DNA of 64,000 nucleotides from Actinoplanes sp. TBRC 11911 (GCF_012933445.1 NZ_JABBNC010000002.1:62001-126000), one strand, 5' to 3'. Counted from the stretch's first letter, positions 1 through 9,255 are shown. Notes: generated by a model from the letters alone, not told the origin. Program-made: numbers and translations.

Positions 1-753
1 ACGAGCAGGCCGCCCCGCCGACCACTCAAACCGCCCGGGCCGGCCCGCGGGCCACCCAAACCGCCCGGGCCGGCCCGCGGGCCACCCAAACCGCCCAGAT
101 CGCCCGGCCGACCACCCAAAGCGTCTCGTCCAGCGCCCGGCCGACGCGGTGGGGACCTGGGCCGAACTGGTGCGGGTCAGGGTCTCGGGGACCTTCCACG
201 CGATCAGCGCGCCGGCGATCAGCGTTGAGGTCGCGTCGATCAGGAACAAGCCCACGTAGCTCCACTGCGCCAGCAGTCCGGCCAGCAGGGACGCCGACGC
301 GGTCCCCAAGTTGAACGCCCAGAACTGCAGGTTGAACGCGCGCGAGCGGCGCTCGGCCGGCACCACGTCGATGATCGCGGCGACGAATGCGGGGCTCGGG
401 GCCGACTGGAGCAGGCCGAGCAGCAGGCACAAGCCGGCGATCACCACCAGGTTGCTGCTCAGCGCCAAGCCGGCCAGCACGACCGAGCAGAGGAAATGCG
501 CGCCCAGCAACGTGTTCCGCCGGCCCCAGCGGTCGCTGAGCACGCCGCCGAGCAGTGTGCCGAGGATGCCGCCGATCCCGTACGTGCCGACGATGAGCCC
601 GGCCATCGCGGTGCTCGCGCCCCGTTGCGCGGTCAGGTACAGCGAGAGGAAGAGGACCGCGAACCCGCCGACCCGGTTGATCAGGATGCCGGTCCAGAGG
701 TACCAGTACGTCGCGGGCATGCCGCCTGCCGTGTCCCGGAGAAAACTCCGCAC
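1..753 (-). CDS. MFS transporter, N-terminal half (cut by window edge)
   Basis: Membrane exporter of the major facilitator superfamily. The visible 251 codons cover about six membrane helices and the start of the central cytoplasmic loop; the C-terminal half lies off the window. Motif A is present after helix 2 (GGVLSDRWGRR). It aligns from its first residues with the neighbouring exporter at 767-2044, so the two are paralogues. The GTG start at 753 has GGAGG seven bases upstream, right after the TAA stop of that neighbour, so the pair is one leftward operon. The last visible residues are a 10-residue tandem repeat (RFGWPAGRPG type). Substrate unknown; multidrug or sugar efflux are guesses. 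Confidence 0.85.
   Translation of the reverse strand, partial: MRSFLRDTAGGMPATYWYLWTGILINRVGGFAVLFLSLYLTAQRGASTAMAGLIVGTYGIGGILGTLLGGVLSDRWGRRNTLLGAHFLCSVVLAGLALSSNLVVIAGLCLLLGLLQSAPSPAFVAAIIDVVPAERRSRAFNLQFWAFNLGTASASLLAGLLAQWSYVGLFLIDATSTLIAGALIAWKVPETLTRTSSAQVPTASAGRWTRRFGWSAGRSGRFGWPAGRPGRFGWPAGRPGRFEWSAGRPAR
22..121. repeat. 30-bp tandem repeat inside the MFS gene
   Basis: Units start at 22, 52, 82 and 112 (period 30). The second and third are nearly identical and the outer ones diverged. On the minus strand each unit encodes ten residues in frame in the central loop of the transporter. Confidence 0.85.
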
Positions 754-766
754 GGACCAACCTCCG

Positions 767-2044
767 TTAGGAAACTGTCTTAACGATTCCGTCGGGAAGG
801 TTACTAGCGAGCGGCTGGGCCGCGTCGAGCGCCGGGCGGGAGACCAAGGTGCCCATGCGGCGGCGCCGGCTCGGCCCGGTCAGCAGGTGGCCGAGCGAGA
901 CGAGCACGCAGAGCAGGAAGCAGCCGAACCACAGCGCCGTGTTGCCTAAGTGCTGCTGGGTGAAGCCGCCGGCGACCGGGGCCAACGCCGTCCCGGCCGA
1001 CCAGGACAGCGATTGCAGACCTTGGTAGCGGCCGCGCAGCAGAGCCGGCGAGAGCGATGCGACCGTGACCGCGTTGGACGGCGACTGCAGCATCTCGCCG
1101 AACGTCCAGATCACCACGGTGAGCGCGAAGAACCAGGCCGCGTGGGCGAACGCGACCAGTCCGAAGCCCACGCCGACGATCAGCGCCGCGATGGTGAGCA
1201 CGCGCGCGCTGTCCCGGCCCTCGATCAGCCGTGGGATGAAGAGCTGGCCGAGCACGATCAGGATGCCGTTGACCGCGATCACCCAGCCGTAGGTCGCCGC
1301 GGAGAGGCCGTCCGCGGTCATCGCGATCGGCAGCGTCGACATGTGCTGCATCATCACGACGATGCCGCCGAGGCTGATCAGCAGGTAGGTGACGAAGACG
1401 CGGTCCCGCAAAGCAGTGCCCAGGCCGCCGGTCCGCACCCGGTCGCCAGACGCGGCCGAACGAGGGGGCCGCGTCTCGGCCAGGAAGATCAGACTGATCA
1501 CCGCGGTGATCAGCGTGGTGCCCGCGTCGATCACGAACAGCAGCAGATAGTTCGCCCGAGCCGCGAACCCGGCCGCCACCGACGAGAACGCGAACCCGAG
1601 ATTGACCGCCCAGTAGTTCAGGGAGAACGCCCGGACCCGGTCCCGGTCGCCGACGACGTCGATCATCATGGCCTGGAACGCCGGGCGCACGGCCTCGCTG
1701 CAGAAGCCGAGCAGCAGGGTCGCCAAGAGAATTTGCCAGTACGCGTGTGCGAAGCCCAGCGTGAGCATCAGAGCCGCGGCGCTGAACTGGGCGAGCAGCA
1801 TGGTGGGCCGCCGTCCCCACCGGTCGGCCAGGACGCCGCCGACCGTGGTGCCGATCGCGCCGCCCACCCCGTACAGGCCGATCACCAGGCCGGCCTGGCT
1901 CTGTGAGAAGTGCCGCTGGCCGGTCAGGTAGATGGCCAGGAAGATGACGACGAAGGCGCCGAGCCGATTGATCAGTGTTCCGGTCCAGAGGAACCAGAAC
2001 TGCCGGGGGAAGCCTCCCGCGGTCTGTCTGAACCATCCGCCCAC
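767..2044 (-). CDS. MFS transporter
   Basis: Full-length 12-helix major facilitator exporter of 425 residues. Motif A appears as GGVLADRWGRR after helix 2, and a charged loop (residues about 190-210) separates the halves. The GTG start at 2044 follows a G-rich stretch and matches the start of the downstream paralogue (both begin with an arginine-containing segment and TAGG). The stop at 767 lies 13 bases before the next gene, so both are probably co-transcribed. No regulator gene is adjacent. Substrate cannot be told from sequence. Confidence 0.88.
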   Translation of the reverse strand: MGGWFRQTAGGFPRQFWFLWTGTLINRLGAFVVIFLAIYLTGQRHFSQSQAGLVIGLYGVGGAIGTTVGGVLADRWGRRPTMLLAQFSAAALMLTLGFAHAYWQILLATLLLGFCSEAVRPAFQAMMIDVVGDRDRVRAFSLNYWAVNLGFAFSSVAAGFAARANYLLLFVIDAGTTLITAVISLIFLAETRPPRSAASGDRVRTGGLGTALRDRVFVTYLLISLGGIVVMMQHMSTLPIAMTADGLSAATYGWVIAVNGILIVLGQLFIPRLIEGRDSARVLTIAALIVGVGFGLVAFAHAAWFFALTVVIWTFGEMLQSPSNAVTVASLSPALLRGRYQGLQSLSWSAGTALAPVAGGFTQQHLGNTALWFGCFLLCVLVSLGHLLTGPSRRRRMGTLVSRPALDAAQPLASNLPDGIVKTVS

Positions 2045-2178
2045 GCCGCCCCCAGTAATTAGTGATCTCGATTTATCCCCTTACAAACTAGGTGCTGGCG
2101 CAAGCGATATTCCACGTGGCGGTCACCACGTGAGGGTGCTTACCGGCGCTCACAAGCGGCTGCGGCACTATGGACCGC

Positions 2179-2925
2179 ATGACAGGGACTCTGGTGCTGC
2201 TGCGACACGGCAACAGCGAGTGGAACGCCAAGAACCTCTTCACCGGCTGGGTCGACGTGGACCTGGACGCCAAGGGCGAGGACGAGGCCCGGCGCGGCGC
2301 CGAGCTGCTGAAGGAGCACGGTGTCCTGCCGGATGTCGTGCACACCAGCGTCCTGCGCCGCGCGATCCGGACCGCCGAGATCACGCTGCACATCGTGGAT
2401 CGGCACTGGATCCCAGTGAAGCGGTCGTGGCGGCTCAACGAGCGGCACTACGGCGCGCTGCAGGGCAAGGACAAGAAGCAGACCCTCGAGGAGTACGGCG
2501 AGGAGCAGTTCATGCTCTGGCGGCGGTCCTACGACGTGCCCCCGCCGCCGATCGAGAAGGGCTCGGAGTTCGCCCAGTTCGACGACCCGCGGTACGCGGC
2601 GCTCCCGCCCGAGCTCAAGCCCAGCGCGGAGTGCCTCAAGGACGTGCTGAACCGGGCACTGCCGTACTGGTACGACGAGATCGTCCCGGACCTGTGGGCG
2701 GGCAAGACGGTGCTGGTCGCGGCGCACGGCAACTCGCTGCGCGCGATCGTCAAGCACCTCGACGGGATCTCCGACGAGGCGATCGCGAAGCTGAACATCC
2801 CGACCGGCATCCCGCTGCGCTACGACCTCGACGAGGACCTGCGCCCGATCACGCCGGGCGGCGCGTACCTCGACCCGGAGGCGGCCAAGGAGGCCGCCGC
2901 CGCGGTCGCCAACCAGGGTCGCTGA
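2179..2925 (+). CDS. gpmA: 2,3-bisphosphoglycerate-dependent phosphoglycerate mutase
   Basis: Glycolytic and gluconeogenic enzyme interconverting 3- and 2-phosphoglycerate in the cytosol. The phosphohistidine motif [10 protein letters not shown] is near the N-terminus; the second catalytic region AAHGNSLRA and the [14 protein letters not shown] segment typical of dPGM are present. Length about 248 residues is normal. An in-frame ATG at 2170 exists, but the second ATG (2179) sits 7 nt after a CACTAT hexamer and gives the usual family N-terminus ([11 protein letters not shown]); neither start has a Shine-Dalgarno. As in M. tuberculosis (gpm1 Rv0489), it precedes the senX3-regX3 locus. Confidence 0.95.
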   Translation: MTGTLVLLRHGNSEWNAKNLFTGWVDVDLDAKGEDEARRGAELLKEHGVLPDVVHTSVLRRAIRTAEITLHIVDRHWIPVKRSWRLNERHYGALQGKDKKQTLEEYGEEQFMLWRRSYDVPPPPIEKGSEFAQFDDPRYAALPPELKPSAECLKDVLNRALPYWYDEIVPDLWAGKTVLVAAHGNSLRAIVKHLDGISDEAIAKLNIPTGIPLRYDLDEDLRPITPGGAYLDPEAAKEAAAAVANQGR

Positions 2926-2930
2926 TCAGC

Positions 2931-2971
2931 GGAGAGGGCCGGGACGCCCCCGTGGAGTCCCGGCCCTCTCC
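2931..2971. terminator. Bidirectional terminator hairpin between gpmA and phoU
   Basis: A perfect 15-bp inverted repeat (GGAGAGGGCCGGGAC at 2931-2945 and its complement at 2957-2971) with an 11-nt loop lies between two convergent genes. No long T run, as is usual in high-GC actinobacteria. Confidence 0.8.
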
Positions 2972-2980
2972 GAAGCCTGC

Positions 2981-3637
2981 TCAGTCCTGATCGGCTACCG
3001 GCTCGCCGGTGATCAGGTAGACCAGCTGCTCGCCGATGTTCACGGCGTGGTCGGCGTACCGCTCGTAGAACCGGCCCAGCAGCGCGCCGTCGATCGCGGT
3101 CTCGGCGCCGTACGGCCAGGTGGCGTCCAGCAGCACCTTGAACAACTCGCGCTCGAGGTCGTCCATCGCGTCGTCGTCGGTCTCGAGCTCGGCCGCCAGC
3201 TTGGCGTCCGGGTCCCCGAGCAGCTTCGTGATCTTCTCGGCCATCCGGTCGGCGACCACGGACATCTGCTGGAAGACCGGGCGCAGCTCGGCCGGCACGG
3301 CCGGCGACGGGTGCCGCCGCTGCGCCGTCTTGGCGACGTGCTCGGCGAGGTCGCCCATCCGCTCCAGGTCGGCCGCGATGTGCAGCGCGGTGATCACCCG
3401 CCGCAGATCGGTGGCCACCGGAGCCTGCCGGGCCAGCGTGTCCGCGACCTTGGCTTCCAGCTGGCTGTTGATCGCGTCGACCTCGACATCGCGCTCGATG
3501 ACCTCCCGAGCGGCATCGAGGTCGGCGGTGAGCAGCGCGGTCGTGGCATTGCGCATCGCTGCCCGGACCGCCTCCGCCATGGTCACCGTGAGGCGGCTGA
3601 CCTCGTTGAGGTCGGCCTGGAACTCTTCGCGCATCAT
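2981..3637 (-). CDS. phoU: Phosphate signalling protein PhoU
   Basis: Cytosolic all-helical regulator (218 residues) that represses phosphate-starvation signalling and modulates Pst transport. It contains two PhoU three-helix repeats with conserved acidic metal-binding stretches (DLERMGDLAEHVAKTAQR in the first, YERYADHAVNIGEQ in the second). It is divergent from the senX3-regX3 pair, the partner system for PhoU in actinobacteria. Two adjacent ATG codons (3637, 3634) are possible starts; AGGA lies just upstream. No pst transporter genes are in view. Confidence 0.95.
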   Translation of the reverse strand: MMREEFQADLNEVSRLTVTMAEAVRAAMRNATTALLTADLDAAREVIERDVEVDAINSQLEAKVADTLARQAPVATDLRRVITALHIAADLERMGDLAEHVAKTAQRRHPSPAVPAELRPVFQQMSVVADRMAEKITKLLGDPDAKLAAELETDDDAMDDLERELFKVLLDATWPYGAETAIDGALLGRFYERYADHAVNIGEQLVYLITGEPVADQD

Positions 3638-3681
3638 CTCTGTCCTGGGGGTTGGAGGCGGTGTGTGACGTACACGCTAGG

Positions 3682-3737
3682 TGAACCCAGCGGCCTCGGC
3701 ATGAACGGCGATGAACGCCGCCGGGCGTAGTGGTGAA
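3682..3737. promoter_or_regulatory. PHO-box-like direct repeats between phoU and senX3
   Basis: Four GTTCA cores (minus strand) lie at 3733-3737, 3712-3716, 3702-3706 and 3682-3686, spaced about 21, 10 and 20 bp, i.e. one or two helical turns. They resemble the GTTCAYYY-type direct repeats bound by PhoP/RegX3 regulators of actinobacteria. They fall in the divergent phoU/senX3 promoter region, where autoregulation is expected. Assignment is by motif resemblance only. Confidence 0.6.
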
Positions 3738-3798
3738 CATTATTCGAAGCGCGCCCGTTATGTCCGTCTGGCCATAGGACCTAGGTAAACAATGACCC

Positions 3799-3804
3799 TA
3801 CGAT
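3799..3804 (+). promoter_or_regulatory. -10 hexamer for leaderless senX3 mRNA
   Basis: TACGAT ends six bases before the GTG start of the sensor kinase and no Shine-Dalgarno is present, so transcription probably begins at the start codon. Confidence 0.6.
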
Positions 3805-3810
3805 CGCTGC

Positions 3811-5100
3811 GTGAACCTGGCGTCCGGCATCATCCTCGCCCTCGTCGCGCTGGTCGTCGGCGCGGTCGCGGGGGTGTTGCTCACACGCGCTCGCCGATCG
3901 CCTGAGCAGGCGTCGGGCGCCGGCTCCGACAAGAGGGGACGCGCCATCGACACCGAGGACGAGCCGCACGGCAAGCACGGCATGAAGGGGCTCGGTCGCA
4001 AGAGTCTCGACTCGCTGCGTGTCGGTGTCGTGGTGCTCGATGCGGAAGACGAGCCGGTGCTGGTCAACCCGGCCGCCCGGGCCATGGGTCTGCTGCGTTC
4101 CGGCGGTGCTCCCGGCACGATCGCGGCGCACCCCATCCTGCGGACGTTAGCCGGGCAGGTGCGCCGTACGGGCGTACGCCGGGAAGTGGAACTTGATCTT
4201 CCGCGAGGCCGTGCCGGGGAAGCGCACGCACCGCTCGGCCTGCACCTTCGCGCCGTCGCGCTGAACTCGACGCATGTCGCCGTCGAGGCCGCCGACGTCA
4301 CCGAGTCGCACCGTCTGGCCCGGGTCCGCCGCGACTTCGTGGCCAACGTCAGCCACGAGCTCAAGACGCCGATCGGCGCGCTGCAACTGCTGGCCGAGGC
4401 GCTGCTGGACGCGACCGAGGCGCCCGCCACCAGCGCCGGCGCCGAGCTGGACATGTCCGAGGATCTGATCGCGGCCCGCCGGTTCGCCGAGCGGATCCAC
4501 CACGAGTCCGCCCGGATGGGCCGGCTGGTCAACGAGCTGCTGGAACTGACCCGGCTGCAGGGCGCCGAGCCGCTGCCCACGCCCGAGCCGGTGTCGGTGG
4601 ACTGGGTGATCGCCGAGGTCATCGACCGCACCAGGACCACCGCCTCGGCGAAGAGCATCGAGGTCCTGTACGGGGGTCCGAAGGGTGCCATGGTCTACGG
4701 CAGCGACACCCAGATCGCGACCGCGGTGACCAACCTGGTGGAGAACGCGATCGCGTACTCGGGTGAGGACACCAAGGTCGAGCTCACCTTGCGTGAGGAC
4801 ACCGACTGGATCGAGATCGACGTGGCCGACCAGGGCATCGGCATCGCGCCGCACGACGTCGACCGGATCTTCGAGCGCTTCTACCGCGCCGATCAGGCCA
4901 GGTCACGGTCCACCGGCGGAACCGGCCTCGGCCTGGCCATCGTCAAGCACATCGCCACCAACCACGGCGGCCGGGTGGACGTCACCAGCGTCCTGGGAGA
5001 CGGCTCGACGTTCACTCTGCGCCTACCGTCGCGTCCCCCTGAAGCCCCTTTGCCGTTACCAACAGCAATTGAGATCGAGTCCGGTGCGGCCGGGCGATAG
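3811..5100 (+). CDS. senX3: Sensor histidine kinase SenX3
   Basis: Membrane-anchored phosphate-responsive histidine kinase, 429 residues. One membrane helix (about residues 4-24), a PAS-like linker, then the dimerization box with phospho-acceptor H182 (NVSHELKTPIG) and an HATPase domain with N box (NLVENAIAYSG), DQGIGI and GTGLGLAIV. The very short periplasmic part fits the SenX3 type, which senses through PhoU and the Pst system rather than an external ligand. GTG start at 3811 with a -10 hexamer six bases upstream. Followed after 31 bp by its response regulator. Confidence 0.93.
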   Translation: MNLASGIILALVALVVGAVAGVLLTRARRSPEQASGAGSDKRGRAIDTEDEPHGKHGMKGLGRKSLDSLRVGVVVLDAEDEPVLVNPAARAMGLLRSGGAPGTIAAHPILRTLAGQVRRTGVRREVELDLPRGRAGEAHAPLGLHLRAVALNSTHVAVEAADVTESHRLARVRRDFVANVSHELKTPIGALQLLAEALLDATEAPATSAGAELDMSEDLIAARRFAERIHHESARMGRLVNELLELTRLQGAEPLPTPEPVSVDWVIAEVIDRTRTTASAKSIEVLYGGPKGAMVYGSDTQIATAVTNLVENAIAYSGEDTKVELTLREDTDWIEIDVADQGIGIAPHDVDRIFERFYRADQARSRSTGGTGLGLAIVKHIATNHGGRVDVTSVLGDGSTFTLRLPSRPPEAPLPLPTAIEIESGAAGR

Positions 5101-5131
5101 TTCGGACCCCCGGGAAATGGAAGGAACCACA

Positions 5132-5815
5132 TTGGCACGCGTGCTCGTGGTCGAGGATGAGGAGTCGTTCTCCGACGCCCTGTCGTACATGCTGCGCAAG
5201 GAGGGCTTCGAGGTGTCGGTCGCGCCGACCGGAACCTCGGCGCTAACCCAGTTCGACCGGACCGGTGCCGACATCGTGCTGCTCGACCTCATGCTTCCGG
5301 AGATGTCCGGCACCGAGGTGTGCCGTCAGCTGCGGCAGCGTTCCGCCGTCCCGATCATCATGGTGACCGCCCGGGACAGCGAGATCGACAAGGTGGTCGG
5401 GCTGGAGATCGGCGCCGACGACTACGTGACGAAGCCGTATTCGCCGCGTGAGCTGGTCGCCCGGATCCGCGCGGTGCTGCGCCGTCAGGGCACCGAGGCG
5501 GCCGAGGTCTCCACGCCCACGCTCGCCGCCGGCCCGGTCCGGATGGACGTCGAGCGCCACGTCGTCACCGTCGACGGCGCCGGCGTGCAGCTGCCGCTCA
5601 AGGAGTTCGAGCTCCTCGAGCTGCTACTACGTAACGCCGGCCGGGTGCTGACCCGCGGCCAGCTCATCGACCGGGTCTGGGGTGCCGATTACGTCGGTGA
5701 CACCAAGACCCTGGACGTGCACGTCAAGCGGCTGCGCTCCAAGGTGGAGCCGGAGCCGTCCGCGCCGCGTTACATCGTCACGGTCCGGGGTCTGGGCTAC
5801 AAGTTCGAGCCCTGA
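5132..5815 (+). CDS. regX3: Response regulator RegX3
   Basis: OmpR-type transcription factor that activates phosphate-starvation genes. The receiver domain has acidic residues E8-D9, phospho-acceptor D52 (LLDLML), the T and K switch residues ([14 protein letters not shown]), and a C-terminal winged helix ending in TVRGLGYKF. The TTG start at 5132 with AAGGA upstream gives 227 residues, the usual RegX3 length; an in-frame ATG at 5117 would add five residues. Its 3' end overlaps the convergent gene by 19 bp. Confidence 0.95.
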   Translation: MARVLVVEDEESFSDALSYMLRKEGFEVSVAPTGTSALTQFDRTGADIVLLDLMLPEMSGTEVCRQLRQRSAVPIIMVTARDSEIDKVVGLEIGADDYVTKPYSPRELVARIRAVLRRQGTEAAEVSTPTLAAGPVRMDVERHVVTVDGAGVQLPLKEFELLELLLRNAGRVLTRGQLIDRVWGADYVGDTKTLDVHVKRLRSKVEPEPSAPRYIVTVRGLGYKFEP

Positions 5816-6633
5816 GCCTGCTGAGCCGCCACGGTGGCCGGGTGCACCGCCACCAGGCCGGCGGCGATTCGTGCCGCGCACAGCTCGGCCAGCTTCTCGT
5901 AGGCTGAGCCGCCGATGAGCGCGGTCAGCTCGGGCGCGTACGACATGTACATCGGCTCGGTCCCGACGTGCGCCTCGGGTGAGGACGTGCACCACCAGTC
6001 CAGGTCGTGCCCGCCGGGACCCCAGCCGCGCCGGTCGAACTCGGTCAGCGTCGACTGCAACACCTTGGTGCCGTCCGGGCGCTTGACCCAGTCCTGCTCC
6101 CGGCGCACCGGCAGCTGCCAGCAGACGTCCGGCTTGTACTGCAGCGGGTGTACGCCGTCACGCAGCGCCTGGGCGTGCAGGGCGCACCCGCCGCCGCCCG
6201 CGAAGTCCGCGTCGTTGAGGAACACGCACGGCCCGTCCTCGGTGCGGATCGCGGTGCGCCGCGCCGGGTTCGACCCGTCGACCGTGTCCATCTCCGTGTA
6301 GTTCTTGAACCCGCGCCGGTAGTGCTGCCACGTCTCGGGCGTCAGCTTCGCGGCGGCGGCCCGGACCCGTTTCTCGTCGTCGGCGTCGGTGAAGAACGCC
6401 CCGTGGGTGCAACAGCCGTCCGCCGCCCGACCGGCCACGATGCCGTGGCAGGCGGACCCGAAGACGCATGTCCACCGGGACAGCAGCCAGGTCAGGTCGG
6501 CCCGGATCAGGTGCTGCTCGTCGGCGGGGTCGAGAAATTCGATCCACTCACGAGGAAAATCCAGCCCGGTCTCCGCGGGCCGATCAACGGCCGACGGGTC
6601 CATGACGATGCGGATCGGGTCACGGCGACTCAT
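5797..6633 (-). CDS. Conserved cysteine-rich protein of unknown function
   Basis: A 278-residue soluble protein with scattered cysteines ([35 protein letters not shown]) and conserved W/D motifs. The pattern recalls uncharacterised actinobacterial proteins of the YkgJ/DUF3109 kind, thought to bind a metal or cluster; I am not certain of the family. The internal ATG at 6633 (MSRRDP) is preferred over the longer start at 6666, whose extra eleven residues look like untranslated sequence. It converges with and overlaps regX3, with no shared operon. Confidence 0.7.
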   Translation of the reverse strand: MSRRDPIRIVMDPSAVDRPAETGLDFPREWIEFLDPADEQHLIRADLTWLLSRWTCVFGSACHGIVAGRAADGCCTHGAFFTDADDEKRVRAAAAKLTPETWQHYRRGFKNYTEMDTVDGSNPARRTAIRTEDGPCVFLNDADFAGGGGCALHAQALRDGVHPLQYKPDVCWQLPVRREQDWVKRPDGTKVLQSTLTEFDRRGWGPGGHDLDWWCTSSPEAHVGTEPMYMSYAPELTALIGGSAYEKLAELCAARIAAGLVAVHPATVAAQQAQGSNL

Positions 6634-6744
6634 GCGGCAAAGGGTACGCGCGCAGGTGACTATCACCGCGACGACGCCCGGTATGACCGCATATACCCGC
6701 TCGACGAGCCTGCGCGCGAGACGAACGGGTCTACCCTTATGACT

Positions 6745-7560
6745 GTGAGTTCCCGCGTCCCCGTGCTCCTGTCCAGCTCGTCGGTCTTCCCCGAGCCGAC
6801 CGCCGCCGCATTTGAGATGGCCGCCACCGTCGGATACGACGGCGTCGAGGTCATGGTGTGGACCGACGCCGTCAGCCAGGACGCCGGCGCCTTGAAAGGT
6901 CTATCCGATCACTACGGCGTGCCGGTCCTCTCGGTGCACGCGCCCTGCCTGCTGGTGACCCAGCGGGTCTGGAGCCCCGACCCGTGGGAGCGGCTGAACC
7001 GTGCCGCCGAGCTGGCCGAGACGCTGGGCGCGCCGACCGTGGTCGTGCACCCGCCGTTCACCTGGCAGCGCGACTACGCGAAAAACTTCGCACCCGGGCT
7101 GGAGAAGGTGCAGGCACGCCATCCGGGCCTGTCCTTCGCGATCGAGAACATGTTTCCGGTCAAGATGGCGGGCCGCTGGTTCGTGCCGTACACGCCGGGC
7201 TGGGACCCGACCGAGACCGGCTTCGACGCGTACACGCTTGACCTCTCGCACTGCGCCGCCGCCCGGGTCAACTCGCTGAACATGGCGGACAAGATGGGTT
7301 CCGGGCTCAAGCACGTGCATCTGGGCGACGGCACCGGGGCCGGCCGCGACGAGCACCTGGTGCCCGGCCGGGGCAATCAGCCCTGCGCCGAGCTGCTGCA
7401 CTCGCTGTCGGCGCGGGGTTTCACCGGTTCGGTGGCGCTGGAGATCAACACGCGGCGGGCGTCCAGCCGGGCCGCGCGTGAGGCCGACCTGCGCGAGTCC
7501 CTCGAGTTCGCGAGGAAGCACCTCGAACCGGCCGAGCAGAAGGCGATTACGCGGGCGTAA
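6745..7560 (+). CDS. Sugar phosphate isomerase/epimerase family TIM-barrel protein
   Basis: TIM-barrel protein of the xylose isomerase-like/AP endonuclease 2 superfamily, about 271 residues. Metal-site signatures run along the barrel: [46 protein letters not shown] and ALEIN near the end. The same family occupies this place in M. tuberculosis (Rv0498). GTG at 6745 has TACCCT seven bases upstream and no Shine-Dalgarno; an ATG at 6739 in the same frame is the alternative. Substrate unknown. The 3' end overlaps the convergent CGNR gene by 14 bp. Confidence 0.85.
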   Translation: MSSRVPVLLSSSSVFPEPTAAAFEMAATVGYDGVEVMVWTDAVSQDAGALKGLSDHYGVPVLSVHAPCLLVTQRVWSPDPWERLNRAAELAETLGAPTVVVHPPFTWQRDYAKNFAPGLEKVQARHPGLSFAIENMFPVKMAGRWFVPYTPGWDPTETGFDAYTLDLSHCAAARVNSLNMADKMGSGLKHVHLGDGTGAGRDEHLVPGRGNQPCAELLHSLSARGFTGSVALEINTRRASSRAAREADLRESLEFARKHLEPAEQKAITRA

Positions 7561-8083
7561 GAGTCGCGGCGCGCTTGCGGGCGCGGTGCGCGGCCACGTG
7601 CGAGCGGGTCGCGCAGCGCTCCGAGCAGAAGCGCCGGCAGTTGTTCGACGACGTGTCGAGGTAGACGTTTCCGCAGCGCTCGTCGGCACAGATGCCGAAC
7701 CGGGCGCTGCCGTACTCGCAGAGCCACACCGACAGGCCCCAGACGGCGCCGGCCAGGTATTCCGCGCTCACCGACGCGCCGCGGCTGGTCACGTGCATGT
7801 GCCAGTCCGCCGCGTCGTGCCCGGAGATGCGCGGCTGCACCGGAAACGTCTCGAGGAGAGCGTTCAGCTCGTTGACCGCCTCACCGTCGCGGCCGGTGGT
7901 GCCGTACTCGAAGACGTCGCGCAGGCGGCGCTGCGCACGACGGAACACGGCGACATCTTTGTCGGCCACCTCGCCGCCCATCCAGCCCTGGTCGCCGGCG
8001 AACAGGGCACGCAGCTCAGCGAGGTCACCCATGGGCGCGTTGACGAGGTCAACCGCCGTCCGGGCGTACGCATCGAAGTTCAC
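7547..8083 (-). CDS. CGNR zinc finger transcriptional regulator
   Basis: A 178-residue protein with an N-terminal ABATE/RsfA-type stress domain (NFDAYARTAVDLVN onward) and a C-terminal CGNR zinc finger (CADERCGNVYLDTSSNNCRRFC...C) that probably binds DNA. The GTG at 8083 has TACCGT exactly six bases upstream and begins with the family-typical NFDAYA. An ATG at 8119 would add twelve unconserved residues and has no ribosome site. It is divergent from proline dehydrogenase, so it could regulate that gene, but this is only positional. Confidence 0.85.
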   Translation of the reverse strand: MNFDAYARTAVDLVNAPMGDLAELRALFAGDQGWMGGEVADKDVAVFRRAQRRLRDVFEYGTTGRDGEAVNELNALLETFPVQPRISGHDAADWHMHVTSRGASVSAEYLAGAVWGLSVWLCEYGSARFGICADERCGNVYLDTSSNNCRRFCSERCATRSHVAAHRARKRAATLTPA

Positions 8084-8161
8084 CCGATAACGGTAGCCGG
8101 ACGCGGCCCGGACGGACATGGTTGCCGCGAGTGACGATGCTTCGGACGATACGCTCGCCCT
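8084..8161. promoter_or_regulatory. Divergent leaderless promoters for CGNR gene and putA
   Basis: On the minus strand TACCGT ends six bases before GTG 8083. On the plus strand TACGCT (8150-8155) ends six bases before ATG 8162. Neither gene has a Shine-Dalgarno, so both transcripts appear leaderless. Confidence 0.6.
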
Positions 8162-9067
8162 ATGCTCCGATCCGTCTTTCTGGCCGCCGCGAGCTCCACT
8201 CGTCTCGGACGACTCATGACGTCCGCCCCCATCTCGGGTTTCGTCGGGCGTTTCGTCGCCGGCCCCGAGACCGAGGACGCGTTGCGGGTGGCCCGGCGGC
8301 TGGCCGACGACGGTCTGACCGTCACCGTGGAGCATCTGAGCGAGGAACCGGTGACCGCCGAGCGGGCGGTCGACACCCGCGACGAGTACGTCCGGCTGCT
8401 GTCCCGGCTGGCCGGCGTCGGGCTGGCGCCGGCCGCCGAGGTGAGTCTCAAGCTGTCCGCCCTGGGCCAGCAGATCGACGAGAAACTGACCGCCGAGTAC
8501 GCGCGGACGATCTGCGCGGCCGCCGCGCAGGCCGGCGCGGCGGTGACCCTGGACGCCGAGGACCACACCACCACCGACTCGGCCCTGGAGATCCTGGCCG
8601 AGCTGCGCAAGGACTTCCCCGCCACGGGTGTTGCCCTGCAGGCCCATCTGCGCCGCACCGAGAGCGACTGCCGCGAGCTGGCCACCGCCGGTTCGCGGGT
8701 GCGCCTGTGCAAGGGGGCTTATGCGGAGCCCGAGTCGGTGGCGTTCCAGTCCGCGCTCGACGTCGACAAGGCGTTCGTCCGCTGTCTGAACATCCTGATG
8801 TCCGGCGAGGGTTACCCGATGGTCGCCACGCATGATCCACGGCTGATCGCGATCGCCGAGGACCGAGCGCGCTGGTTCGACCGCTCCAGCGACGAGTTCG
8901 AATTCCAGCTCCTGTACGGCGTACGCCCCGAGGAGCAGGCCCGGCTCGCGGCCGGCGGCGGTGTCGTGCGGGTCTACCTGCCGTACGGCGCCCAGTGGTA
9001 CGGCTACCTGATGCGCCGTCTCGCGGAGAGCCCGGCCGGCGTCCTGCGCCCCGCGTGGCAGAGCTGA
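8162..9067 (+). CDS. putA: Proline dehydrogenase
   Basis: Monofunctional FAD-dependent proline dehydrogenase (301 residues) oxidising proline to pyrroline-5-carboxylate, the first step of proline catabolism, probably membrane-associated through the quinone pool. Barrel motifs are visible: EVSLKLSALG, TLDAEDHT, LQAHLRRTE, RLCKGAY, ATHDPRL, FEFQLLYGVR, and the late YLPYGAQWYGYLMRRL that binds flavin and substrate. No P5C dehydrogenase domain or gene is attached. Leaderless promoter upstream (TACGCT, six bases). Confidence 0.93.
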   Translation: MLRSVFLAAASSTRLGRLMTSAPISGFVGRFVAGPETEDALRVARRLADDGLTVTVEHLSEEPVTAERAVDTRDEYVRLLSRLAGVGLAPAAEVSLKLSALGQQIDEKLTAEYARTICAAAAQAGAAVTLDAEDHTTTDSALEILAELRKDFPATGVALQAHLRRTESDCRELATAGSRVRLCKGAYAEPESVAFQSALDVDKAFVRCLNILMSGEGYPMVATHDPRLIAIAEDRARWFDRSSDEFEFQLLYGVRPEEQARLAAGGGVVRVYLPYGAQWYGYLMRRLAESPAGVLRPAWQS

Positions 9068-9255
9068 CACGTCACATTCAGGGCAAAATGCGGCAATACC
9101 GGCGTGTTGCGCTTGACTTTTTCAGGCGATTTCACGGAACGCATCGCGTTGGTCACAGACGTATCGATACCGTTCTGAGGACACGCACGTTTTCCGCCGC
9201 GTCGCAAGGCTTGTCCGGTCGCGGCGGCCGTGCCCGAAAGGATCGGTGCAACGAG

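Noticed and set aside
26-760. 244-codon minus-strand frame at the left edge
   Set aside because: A +1-shifted shadow of the truncated MFS gene; the frame starting at GTG 753 gives clear membrane helices and motif A.
8120-9070. Upstream part of the long minus-strand frame 7547-9070
   Set aside because: Only the last 178 codons are the CGNR protein; the rest is antisense to proline dehydrogenase.
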